From a bacterium (GTDB lineage Bacteria > Desulfobacterota > Desulfobulbia > Desulfobulbales > Desulfobulbaceae), in the NCBI GenBank assembly GCA_030538155.1, contig JAUNUN010000009.1:3613-57186 (forward strand): DNA of 53,574 nt, in the 5' to 3' direction. The notes beneath the pieces are model-generated. The model saw only the letters and a program-made list of their open reading frames with translations, did not search any database and had not been told where the DNA came from. The position numbers and the translations under genes are program-made. Shown here in pieces: positions 1 through 7,839 of this stretch (positions within the stretch are counted from its first letter, which is position 1; each line of letters opens with the position of its first letter).

Positions 1-915
1 CTCTTGCAATCAGCTATTGGAAAAACCCGTTATCTTTCCGGCGAAATGAGTCCACCTGTGCTCCGCCACGCCGACCTTGCCGCTGGACTGCGCTGGCTGG
101 CAGCAAGGAAGAAAGAACGATTCCAACTGGTGGTGACCATAGATATGGTGGGTGAACCGCAGATCAGCAATCTTGCAATGAAACAGTTCATTTTCCGGTC
201 CGCGCAAGAACTCCTGTACAATATAGTCAAGCACGCTCAAACTAGATCTGCCCACATAAGCCTCGCGGAATCGGCCGATACGCTCAGTCTCGTGGTCAGT
301 GATGAGGGTCTGGGCTTTGATCCGGCCATGCTATCCGACAGTACGGCCGGCTTTGGTTTGATGACGATTCAGGAACGGACCAAGTATATGGGCGGCAAAT
401 TTGAAATAGAGAGCACACCCGGCAAAGGCAGCCGCTTTACTTTAGAATTGCCGACGGCCGCCAAAGACAGCAGCATTACTTATGGGCGTAGGGCGAGCGA
501 CCGTATCCTCGTTCCCGCAACCACATCCTGGGAGGCCTCGGAATATCAGAAACGCGTTCTAGTGGTGGATGACCATCGCCTCATGCGCAGAGGCCTGATT
601 AATCTGCTTGCATCCCAGCCCGGCATCACGGTGATTGGTGGGGCGGCCAATGGACAGGAGGCGCTGGACCAGACGCGGCTGCTCCATCCGGATGTAGTGC
701 TGATGGATATTTCCATGCCGGTCATGAGCGGCATCGAAGCAACCAAGCTGATGAAAAAGGAATTCCCCGCCGTGCGGGTGATCGGCCTGTCCATGCATCA
801 GGATCCGTATATTTCGGAACACATGCACAGCGTCGGCGCGGAAACCACGTTGACGAAAACCGCCGGCGCAACCGAACTCATCAGGGCGATCCGGGGTAGT
901 GAGAAACAGAAGTGA
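1..915 (+). CDS. Histidine kinase C-terminus fused to a response-regulator receiver domain (5' end outside window)
   Basis: The reading frame is open at the left edge, so the N-terminus is missing. Counting from the codon at position 4, residues about 55-150 form a HATPase domain of the NarL/DegS type: an N box (SAQELLYNIVKHA, about 67-79), a G box (DEGLGFDP, about 100-107) and GFGLMTIQER (about 117-126). A linker follows, then a receiver domain from about 184 with acidic pair DD189-190, phospho-acceptor D235 in LMDISMP and conserved K285. The protein ends right after the receiver with no DNA-binding output domain, so it probably passes phosphate on or acts through a partner. The HisKA_3 dimerisation helix probably lies just outside the window. 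It is convergent with the decayed HD-GYP gene. Domain calls are firm; the signal sensed cannot be told. Confidence 0.85.
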   Translation, partial: LLQSAIGKTRYLSGEMSPPVLRHADLAAGLRWLAARKKERFQLVVTIDMVGEPQISNLAMKQFIFRSAQELLYNIVKHAQTRSAHISLAESADTLSLVVSDEGLGFDPAMLSDSTAGFGLMTIQERTKYMGGKFEIESTPGKGSRFTLELPTAAKDSSITYGRRASDRILVPATTSWEASEYQKRVLVVDDHRLMRRGLINLLASQPGITVIGGAANGQEALDQTRLLHPDVVLMDISMPVMSGIEATKLMKKEFPAVRVIGLSMHQDPYISEHMHSVGAETTLTKTAGATELIRAIRGSEKQK

Positions 916-999
916 GATGGGAATGGAAACGAAAATGGCGCGGGAAGCCGGAAAATGGAGTTAATTGCGGAGTTTTCCAAAGCCCGCACAGACACCCTT

Positions 1000-1135
1000 A
1001 TTCCAGTTCCGGATCAACGGAAATGTATCAAGGAGGCGAGGCAAATGCGGCGCAGGCGTACATACAGGTACGTACTGCCGGCATTTGCTGGAGCCGACAC
1101 AGATAGGGCTTTGATAGAGAATAGGGAAATGGAAT
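1000..1135. repeat. Dispersed palindromic repeat, full-length copy A (136 bp)
   Basis: The left end reads ATTCCAGTTCCGGATCAA and the right end closes with GGGAAATGGAAT, giving imperfect terminal inverted repeats. Inside are a GAGGCAAATGCGGCGCAGGC block and a counterpart GCATTTGC, so the element is also palindromic internally. It matches the copies at 9636-9761 (opposite orientation) and 31861-31985 over its whole length. It lies between two convergent genes. Confidence 0.85.
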
Positions 1136-1152
1136 GGACTATGGCCTGCGAA

Positions 1153-2418
1153 TCAGGCCCGCGCCATCTGTATGGCCTCACGACAGCAAGCACAGGCCAG
1201 GGCCGCCACTTCCTCATCCACCCGGCCCTGCTGCGAAAGCTTGCCGATAAAGGCGGCAATACCCTCGGCATCCAAGCCCTTGCGGTAGGGCCGATTTTGA
1301 CACATGGCCGGGAAGATATCGGCAACCCGCAGAATACGGGCCTCAAAGGACATCTCGCTTGCCTGCACGTGAAAGGGATAGCCTGAGCCGTCCGGTTCTT
1401 CGTGATGGTAGGCGGCCCAACGGGTAATATCGCCAAAGCCGCTGATATTGCGTAAAATCAGGTAGGTTTCAAAGCATGGGTGTTCATGGTCCGGCGTTCG
1501 TTGTCATCCAGCCCAGTGGGCTTTTCCAGGAGTTCATCGGCGATGCGCAGTTTGCCCAGATCGTGCAGGAGTCCGACAATTTCGATTTTATCGCAATCAA
1601 GGGCGCTTACGCCCAAGCGTTCCGCAAAAAAGTATGACAGCCGGGACACACCCAAGGAATAGCTGGCCGTATATGGGCTTTTCGCATCGACAATGCGGAA
1701 GGAAATCAGGGAGAGCTGCTTGAGTTCGTCGATACCGATCAGGTGGGGACGGTTGTTTTCAAGTTGCCGGTGGAGATAGTCCTGGATGACATGGGGCTCA
1801 CTAAAACGCCAGAAATGTTCGTGCCGCGAAATTTCGTGGAACAAGGCCGCCAGTTCCGGATCAAAATATTCCCCGGCACCGCGGGCAATGACCTCGCGAA
1901 TGGTATTCTTCTGCTCAAGGATGCGTCCTTTGGCGTAAAAAGGAGCTGCCAGGGCGTCAACCCGGTCGCAGAGGAGGATCAGGTGGCCTGACGGGCGATA
2001 TGCGGCTCCAGCCTGAGAGCCTTGAATCTGGTCCCAGCGGGTATGGTGGTACCACACAGGCTGGGCCATGGGCAAAGGGAGCAAAGGTGCTCAGAAGTAC
2101 ACAGCCGGTATCCGCGTGCTGCTGCGAGCCTTCCCATTCAAATTCATCTATCAGGTGTTTGTGGGTGCGGGTCGAAGAGACGCTGACCTCGTGCAAGAGC
2201 CCCGGTTCAAAGAGAAAGCTGCGCTCGTTCTTGCCCATATGCAGCACTCGACCACACTCCAAGGCCATGATGCCCATCCGCTTGCCGTGGGCTACATCAT
2301 CCACGCCCACCAGATCAAGCGCATCGGAGAGGGCCTATACCACCTGCCTGAGATTTACCGAATCATTTGTCATCGTGCCGCAGCTCCAGCTCTGAAAAAC
2401 CGGATGTTCTTTACCCAT
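1153..2418 (-). pseudogene. Decayed HD-GYP / tandem HD phosphodiesterase
   Basis: Joining three reading frames restores one continuous protein of about 420 residues. The first part (from ATG at 2418) has an N-terminal HD-like region with GLLHEVSVSST where a true HD pair would be expected, broken by an amber TAG at 2335-2337. A frameshift near 2070-2080 leads into a segment with WYHHTRWDQIQ and a second HD motif (GLLHDLGK). A further frameshift near 1472-1476 leads into AAYHHEEPDGSGYPFH, which carries the HHE and GYP signatures of c-di-GMP phosphodiesterases, and the frame ends at 1153. Three independent lesions make this a pseudogene rather than recoding or a sequencing slip. It lies downstream of and in line with the yfiR/TonB-receptor pair, so it was probably the last gene of that operon. 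Confidence 0.85.
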
Positions 2419-2665
2419 CAACGGTCACTCAAGGGCGGCCATCCCCGGCTCTGTCCACTGCCACTTCACATATATTCAGCTCAACGCCCTGCCTGCGTCG
2501 GTCTATCCATGGAATTGGGGTGCAGCACTTCTACTCTGCCGCAGCTCAAGCGCAAGGGGCGGTAATTTTTTCAGCACCAACCTTGGGCTCTTGTCCCGCC
2601 TGTTCTGATTACCCTCACGGCTCTGATTGGCATCTGACCGGCAAATACTTGGTCGAAAATATCGC

Positions 2666-4723
2666 CTAAAACCGATAGGTGAGCTTGAAACGAACAGTCC
2701 TACCATCCTGCTCGGTCTGGAAGGGGGGCGAACCGGCCGGATCAACATATTGTTTGTCAAAAAGATTATACACGCCAAAGGAAAGATCAAGCTGGTCGCC
2801 CAAGGGTTGTGCAAAGAGGTTCATATTGGCGACCCAGTAGTCATCCGCCTCTTCTCTCCATGCATCATAGCGCGAGCTGACATAATGCGCTTCAAGGGCT
2901 GCAGTGTAGCGGTCAGAGCCCAGGGGAATCAGCACCTTGCCCTTAATAAGATGTTTGGGTGAGTTATCCGTGGCCAGGCCCGCGTGCTCGACCTCGACAT
3001 CCGCATAGCTGTAACTCAAACGTCCGCGCAGCCCCTGCTCCTTACCCGCATCGAGCGCTACCTCCATCCCGTTGACGGATATTTTACCCATATTGACATA
3101 GTAGTAGGTGGTGATGGTGTCGGCGTTGGGGGAAAATTCTATAATATCGCGAATTTCATTGCGATAGAGGGAGAGCGTACTCCGTAGCCATGGGCTGTAG
3201 CGCTGCTCCCAGATGCCTTCATAGGAGGTAATTTTTTCCGGATCGAGGAAGGAGTTGATATTCCGGTCATCGTCCGGAATCTGGTAGAACATCTCGCTCA
3301 AAACCGGCGCGCGGAAGGCCGTTCCATAAAGGAGTTTGAAGGTCGTTTTCTTCCAGGGCGTATAGATCAGGCCCAGACGAGGGTTGATGGTTTCGCCAAA
3401 GGAGTCGTAGTTGTCCAGGCGCAGCCCCATATTGATGAGGACTTCCTCGCTTACCCTGAACTCATCCTGAATATACAGGCCCAAGCTGGCAAAGCGGGTA
3501 TCGGTTTTGTAGCGATCGCCCTGGAAATATCCCTGTGCAGTATAGTAGAGATGCGCATTCAAATCATAAACAGAGTGGTATTCTCCACCCACGGTCAGCC
3601 GGTGGCGTTCCGCAAAGGTGCGGCTTGCCTGCAATTCTCCCCTGAGCCAGCGGGCATCGATATCGGTCTTGTAGTCAAAGGGTTCTCCCCCTCTGGACAG
3701 CATGGGGATATTGCCTTCGTACAAGTAACGGTCAAAGGAGGCGCGGCCCAGTAATTCCCAGTTGGCGGGCAAGGTGTGGCTGTATTCGGCGATGGTAAAA
3801 ATGCGTTTTTCCCGGTTGCTGTTGGTGGGATCACCAAGAATAGCGTTAAAGCGGCCGGATGGTATCTGTTTTTCCCGGTCGGCATAGCCCGTAGTCAAAC
3901 TGAAACCCTGGTAGCTGAAGCGGCCGAATACGTTGCCGGTATGATCGGCATCAATGCCGCGGGCATGACCGTCGCTGCCGCCCGCCGGGTTGTCGAATTC
4001 GGCGAAATACAGATCACTGTTGCCGCTGCTGCCGTACAGGGTGCCTGAAAGAAGGACTTCCGCGCCTCCCTTTGTTTCCGTGCCATAGCTGAGGCGGCCG
4101 CTGTTCGTGCTCAGACTGCCGGTAGAGAGCGCTGCCTCCACACCATCTATATCTTTGCCCTTGCGGGTAATCACGTTGATGATGCCGAAAAAGGCATTGC
4201 TGCCGTAGAGTGATGAGCCGGGGCCGCGCACAATTTCCACCCGCTCGATCAAATCCAGATCAAGGGGAAAATCCTGCTGATTGGGCAGGGTGCCGTACAC
4301 GGGTTCGGTCAGGCGATGGCCATCCATCTGCAGGAGAAAACGCGCGCCATAGTCGGTACTGCGGTTGATGCCTCGGGTACCCACAAAACCGGTGGAGCCG
4401 CGGTTTTGGGAGACATAGAAACCAGGCACCGCCTGCAACAACTCGCCCAGATTCCGGTAGCCGTAGCGTTGAATTTCATCCTTGGTGACAATGGTAACAA
4501 GACTGGGTGCCTCACTGGTGCTTTGCGTATGCTTGGAAGCGGCATAGACCGGAATGGCCATCAACTGCTCAAGGCCCATAGACAGGTAATGCGAGTGGGC
4601 ATGAGCTGTTTTTGTAAATCCTGCACTAACACCCGCTCCCAGTGTGACTGTTATCAGCCCTACAGCGACCGCTATCAGCCCCAGGTGAAGATGCCTTGCG
4701 GCATATTTTTTTAGTTGCGTCAT
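2666..4723 (-). CDS. TonB-dependent outer-membrane receptor
   Basis: This 685-residue protein has an N-terminal signal/anchor segment (about residues 10-35). A plug domain follows (about 60-200), with DEIQRYGYRNLGELLQAVPG, then VEIVRGPGSSLYG and INVITRKG, which are standard plug landmarks. The rest is a beta-barrel ending in FKLTYRF, whose terminal Phe is the usual outer-membrane barrel signature. Its start overlaps the stop of the upstream YfiR-like gene in an ATGA, so the two are translationally coupled. The lead-in MGLEQLMAIPVYAASKHTQ resembles the receptor class that often sits beside YfiR/DUF4154 proteins and c-di-GMP or histidine-kinase genes. Substrate unknown; it could be a siderophore, cobalamin or another ligand. 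Confidence 0.92.
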   Translation of the reverse strand: MTQLKKYAARHLHLGLIAVAVGLITVTLGAGVSAGFTKTAHAHSHYLSMGLEQLMAIPVYAASKHTQSTSEAPSLVTIVTKDEIQRYGYRNLGELLQAVPGFYVSQNRGSTGFVGTRGINRSTDYGARFLLQMDGHRLTEPVYGTLPNQQDFPLDLDLIERVEIVRGPGSSLYGSNAFFGIINVITRKGKDIDGVEAALSTGSLSTNSGRLSYGTETKGGAEVLLSGTLYGSSGNSDLYFAEFDNPAGGSDGHARGIDADHTGNVFGRFSYQGFSLTTGYADREKQIPSGRFNAILGDPTNSNREKRIFTIAEYSHTLPANWELLGRASFDRYLYEGNIPMLSRGGEPFDYKTDIDARWLRGELQASRTFAERHRLTVGGEYHSVYDLNAHLYYTAQGYFQGDRYKTDTRFASLGLYIQDEFRVSEEVLINMGLRLDNYDSFGETINPRLGLIYTPWKKTTFKLLYGTAFRAPVLSEMFYQIPDDDRNINSFLDPEKITSYEGIWEQRYSPWLRSTLSLYRNEIRDIIEFSPNADTITTYYYVNMGKISVNGMEVALDAGKEQGLRGRLSYSYADVEVEHAGLATDNSPKHLIKGKVLIPLGSDRYTAALEAHYVSSRYDAWREEADDYWVANMNLFAQPLGDQLDLSFGVYNLFDKQYVDPAGSPPFQTEQDGRTVRFKLTYRF

Positions 4724-5304
4724 GGTAGATGGTTCCTTTGGGTTGAAACAATCTCAGCTAGCTGGAGCATCTGCGCATTCAGCCTCAGGGATACCTTTTT
4801 AGCGGCTTCAGGGTTTGCTTCAAAGCGGATGCTGTCGCCGTCGCGCACCAGGTTGAGAATCCCTCCCTGGGTGCAGAAATCCGGAAAATCGGCCATGGTC
4901 AATACAGGAGTTGCCGCCACAAGGGCTGAAATTTCCTTCCACTTCCTGGACATATCCTGACTGACAAAGAGGGCATGCGGCATGGTGCCCGCCTGTTGCC
5001 AAAGCTGCACATTGGCATACACAACGACCTGCACGGTCTTGTCCTGGATGAGCTGCCCTGCCAGATTTTCCTTGATTTGCACGACTATGGGCGTATCGCC
5101 GATTACCACCAGGACCAATTGCTGATCAGGCGTTGGAAAAGCACTTGGCGGCCATTGGGTGAATTTAAGAAAATTCAACAGAAAGGAAACCTTTATCACG
5201 AGCACAGATTCCTGCTCTTCTGCACAAAGGGGACGGACGGCAACCGTAAATTGCAGCAGTGCAATTAAAAAAATATTTATGAAGAATTTCAACGTGGTAA
5301 CCAC
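4720..5304 (-). CDS. YfiR/DUF4154-family periplasmic protein
   Basis: This 194-residue protein has an N-terminal signal peptide (FFINIFLIALLQFTVAV, then a likely cut after CAEE). The YfiR/DUF4154 domain begins VLVIKVSFLLNFLKFTQWP and continues through VLVVIGDTPI and PHALFVSQDMSRKW. In Pseudomonas, YfiR is a periplasmic inhibitor of the diguanylate cyclase YfiN. Here there is no adjacent cyclase; the partners are a TonB receptor (4-base overlap) and a ruined HD-GYP gene. By inference it formed the periplasmic relay between receptor occupancy and cyclic-di-GMP turnover. Family assignment is firm; the role is inferred. Confidence 0.85.
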   Translation of the reverse strand: MVTTLKFFINIFLIALLQFTVAVRPLCAEEQESVLVIKVSFLLNFLKFTQWPPSAFPTPDQQLVLVVIGDTPIVVQIKENLAGQLIQDKTVQVVVYANVQLWQQAGTMPHALFVSQDMSRKWKEISALVAATPVLTMADFPDFCTQGGILNLVRDGDSIRFEANPEAAKKVSLRLNAQMLQLAEIVSTQRNHLP

Positions 5305-5377
5305 GGCTTGCCAGAAAATAAGGGTCCATCAAAGCTTCATGATGAGTCAGTCATATTGTATACAAAGCCAAGGTAGT

Positions 5378-5401
5378 ATTATATGGGAATTTTGCAATTC
5401 C
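5378..5401 (-). promoter_or_regulatory. Possible promoter -10 and overlapping inverted repeat upstream of yfiR-like gene
   Basis: On the minus strand a perfect TATAAT (plus positions 5378-5383) is preceded immediately by the inverted repeat GGAATT-N4-AATTCC (5386-5401), which could be an operator. No good -35 hexamer at 17 bp was found, so this might be an activator-dependent promoter or a chance match. Confidence 0.35.
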
Positions 5402-5510
5402 TGATTTTTCCATGCTGAGGCCAGGTACGACACACCTGAATCGCCGAGGAAATTACAAACAGGCCGGTTCATCTGTGCCCTTAAGCCGTTGTCAGCCGGT
5501 CTGGCACCAT

Positions 5511-5540
5511 AAAAAAAGGGCCAGCCTTTTGAGCTGACCC
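5511..5540 (-). terminator. Rho-independent terminator after leuD
   Basis: Read on the minus strand, GGGTCAGC and GCTGGCCC form a stem with one mismatch around a 7-base loop, followed by seven T. It lies about 30 bases past the leuD stop. Confidence 0.85.
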
Positions 5541-5567
5541 GCTGGGTAATGGGAGAAAATATCTTGT

Positions 5568-6095
5568 TCAATACTTGGCGTCTGCGTAGGCGAGCCAGCC
5601 GCCTGCGGCAATAAGCTGTTTATCAAAGGGGTTGAGGTTGAAGGAGCAGGTAACGGTGACGCCATTGTCGCTGGTGGCGGTCAGTTGTTCCGCGTCCAGA
5701 TCAACCGCCACGCTCACCTTGCCCTGCATCTTGAATAAACGATCCAGGTCGTTTTTAGCCAGTTCAACCGCCAAGATGCCGCAGTTGAACATATTCTGCC
5801 TGAAAATACGGGCAAAGCTCTCGGCCACCACCACGTTGATGCCATTGACCTCCAGCACCCACACCGCATGCTCACGCGAAGAACCGCAGCCGAAGTTGGA
5901 CCGGGTAATCAGTACGCTTGCGCTCTGGATTTCTTCGGACTGCGGATCAAAACCCCCTTCCAGATGCAGATCTTCCAGTAAATGGGGTTTGAGGGCCGCC
6001 TTGCTGATCTCGGTGAGATAGCGGGCCGGGATGATTTCATCGGTATTGATGTCGTTTCTGTCTATAAAGGCTGCTGGGCCGCCGAATGTTTTCAT
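5568..6095 (-). CDS. leuD: 3-isopropylmalate dehydratase small subunit
   Basis: This 175-residue protein is the swivel (small) subunit of isopropylmalate isomerase, which with LeuC interconverts 2- and 3-isopropylmalate in leucine synthesis. Visible landmarks are NTDEIIPARYL near the N-terminus, the substrate-loop motif FGCGSSREHA, and QNMFNCGILAVEL. The length fits the short bacterial/archaeal LeuD class. It lies 20 bases downstream of leuC in one operon and is followed by a strong terminator. A related small subunit of homoaconitase or citramalate-pathway hydrolyase is possible, but leucine synthesis is the simplest reading. Confidence 0.93.
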   Translation of the reverse strand: MKTFGGPAAFIDRNDINTDEIIPARYLTEISKAALKPHLLEDLHLEGGFDPQSEEIQSASVLITRSNFGCGSSREHAVWVLEVNGINVVVAESFARIFRQNMFNCGILAVELAKNDLDRLFKMQGKVSVAVDLDAEQLTATSDNGVTVTCSFNLNPFDKQLIAAGGWLAYADAKY

Positions 6096-6115
6096 ATGTT
6101 CACCTTTAAGGGCTT

Positions 6116-7402
6116 TTACGGAAGATAGGGGCGCGGATCGGTAATAACGCCGGTGACGGCGGCAGCAGCAGCGCTGGCCGGGCTCATCAGGTGCACCATG
6201 CCGCCCTTCCCCATGCGGCCGCTGAAGTTGCGGTTGGTGGTGGAGGCGCAGACGTCGCCTTCGGCAAGCACGCCGCTGCTCATGCCTAGACAGGCGCCGC
6301 AGGTCGGGTTGAGCACACAGAAGCCGCTATCCATAAAAATCTTGATCAGCCCCTCATCCAGGGCCTGGGAGTACACTGCCGGCGTTGCCGGCACCAGAAT
6401 GGCCCGCACGGTATCGGCAATCTTCTTGCCCCGCATGATGCCGGCCGCCACCCGCACATCCTCGATGCGGCCATTGGTGCAGGAACCGATATAGATCTGA
6501 TCAACCGGTGTGCCCGCCATCTCGCCGATATCCTTCACGTTGTCGGGCTTGTAGCCAAAAGTCACCTGTGGTTCAAGCGTACTCACATCCAGTTCCAATA
6601 CCCGCTCGTACCAAGCGTCCGGATCTGAATGCCAGCGCTTGTAATCGGCTGCCGCCGCCTCGGGCGAGTCGTACTCATCCTTGATAAAAGGCCAGAGATA
6701 CTGCGCGGTCACCAGATCAGGCATGCACACACCCGAAGTGCCGCCCGCTTCAACCGCCATATTGCACAGGGTCATGCGGGAGGCCATATCCATCTGCTCG
6801 ACTACCGGACCGGTAAATTCAATCACCTTGTCGGTGCCGCCGTTTACCGTGAGCTGCTTGATGATATTGAGGATAATATCCTTGGCATAGACGCCCTTGG
6901 GTATGGTTCCGCTCACCTCCACCTTGAGAGAACGGGGGGCACGGAAGGCGCACACGCCCTTGAGGATGCCCACCTCAAGATCGGTGGTGCCCACACCTGC
7001 AGCAAAAGCGCCGAAGGCACCGTGGGTACAAGTATGGGAATCGCCCATGATAACGGTGTTGCCCGGGCGGATGAATCCCTTTTCCGGGAAGAGCGCATGG
7101 CAGACGCCATTGCGGCCTATATCAAAAAAATCCTTGATGTTGTGCCGCCGAGCCCATTCGCGCATAATCTTGGCCTGCATGGCGGTCTTGGCATCCTTGG
7201 GCGGGGTGACATGGTCAATCACTGCCTTGATGCGCTTGGGGTCGCAGACCCGGTCCATGCCCTTTTCCATCAGATCCATGATGGCAATGGGCGTGGTGAT
7301 CTCATGGCACATGATAACATCAATATCCAAGACCATATTGCCGGGGGTTGGGGTATCCCGCAGATGGGCGTCGAATATCTTTTCAGTGATGGTTTTGCCC
7401 AT
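6116..7402 (-). CDS. leuC: 3-isopropylmalate dehydratase large subunit
   Basis: This 428-residue aconitase-family catalytic subunit carries the 4Fe-4S cluster. Motifs include GDSHTCTHGAFGAFA, YIGSCTNGR and PTCGACLGM; the three cluster cysteines lie in SCTNG and in PTCGAC. The length matches the LeuC type that pairs with a short LeuD. An AGGAG ribosome-binding site lies 8 bases before the ATG. A consensus TATAAT lies about 35 bases upstream of the start. It is the first gene of leuC-leuD; no other leucine genes are in the window. Confidence 0.94.
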   Translation of the reverse strand: MGKTITEKIFDAHLRDTPTPGNMVLDIDVIMCHEITTPIAIMDLMEKGMDRVCDPKRIKAVIDHVTPPKDAKTAMQAKIMREWARRHNIKDFFDIGRNGVCHALFPEKGFIRPGNTVIMGDSHTCTHGAFGAFAAGVGTTDLEVGILKGVCAFRAPRSLKVEVSGTIPKGVYAKDIILNIIKQLTVNGGTDKVIEFTGPVVEQMDMASRMTLCNMAVEAGGTSGVCMPDLVTAQYLWPFIKDEYDSPEAAAADYKRWHSDPDAWYERVLELDVSTLEPQVTFGYKPDNVKDIGEMAGTPVDQIYIGSCTNGRIEDVRVAAGIMRGKKIADTVRAILVPATPAVYSQALDEGLIKIFMDSGFCVLNPTCGACLGMSSGVLAEGDVCASTTNRNFSGRMGKGGMVHLMSPASAAAAAVTGVITDPRPYLP

Positions 7403-7436
7403 GTTTCAAGCTCCTGATAAAAATGAAAAAGACAAA

Positions 7437-7467
7437 ATTATAACTAACAACTCCAGTTCCAAATCAA
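7437..7467 (-). promoter_or_regulatory. Probable leuCD promoter partly inside a repeat end
   Basis: On the minus strand a perfect TATAAT (7437-7442) is preceded at 19 bp by TTGATT (7462-7467). The TTGATT lies inside the terminal repeat of the degraded element at 7450-7506, so the mobile repeat may supply the -35 box. The 19-bp spacing is longer than ideal. Confidence 0.5.
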
Positions 7468-7506
7468 ATATCTGAATCAAGCAGGTGACGCAAATGCGAC
7501 ACAGCT
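7450..7506. repeat. Dispersed palindromic repeat, left-half copy F
   Basis: CTCCAGTTCCAAATCAA followed by GACGCAAATGCGACACAG matches the left half of the full copies. The right half has diverged beyond recognition. Confidence 0.6.
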
Positions 7507-7839
7507 AGTACTTTGTTCACCTGCACTTTGTCAGCTGCAATATAGAGGTGGAACAACTCTATGTTTCTATGTTTAAGTCTATGTAAATTTTATTATTATA
7601 TTGAGGCGGTAGTTCGTTCCACACCGGGTTGCCGCTCAACGGCTTGCAGCACTCATCCAGCTCGCTTTCGCCCCGAATTCAGCCGCATGTGCGCAGCGGT
7701 TGGAAAATCTGTACAAGGAGTGGCGAGCAGCGTATAGTGCCTGCAATGTCTGACTTGTGCGCAAAAAACAAGTGGGTTGGAGGCGACTCTGCCGCTCCTT
7801 TCCCCAATTTAATCCAGCCCAGTTTAAGAAGAGTATCCT
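7507..7839. other. Intergenic region between leuC and the YejA-like gene
   Basis: The first part is unusually AT-rich (about 7560-7605, with ATTTTATTATTATAT) and may hold divergent promoter elements. The rest has no convincing gene, RNA or terminator. Confidence 0.4.

Noticed and set aside
955..1386. Possible small protein encoded across repeat copy A
   Set aside because: The frame is created by the repeat and antisense to the HD-GYP remnant; there is no ribosome-binding site or conserved composition.
2335..2337. In-frame TAG read as pyrrolysine
   Set aside because: The same gene has two further frameshifts and TAG replaces a non-catalytic residue, so decay is simpler.
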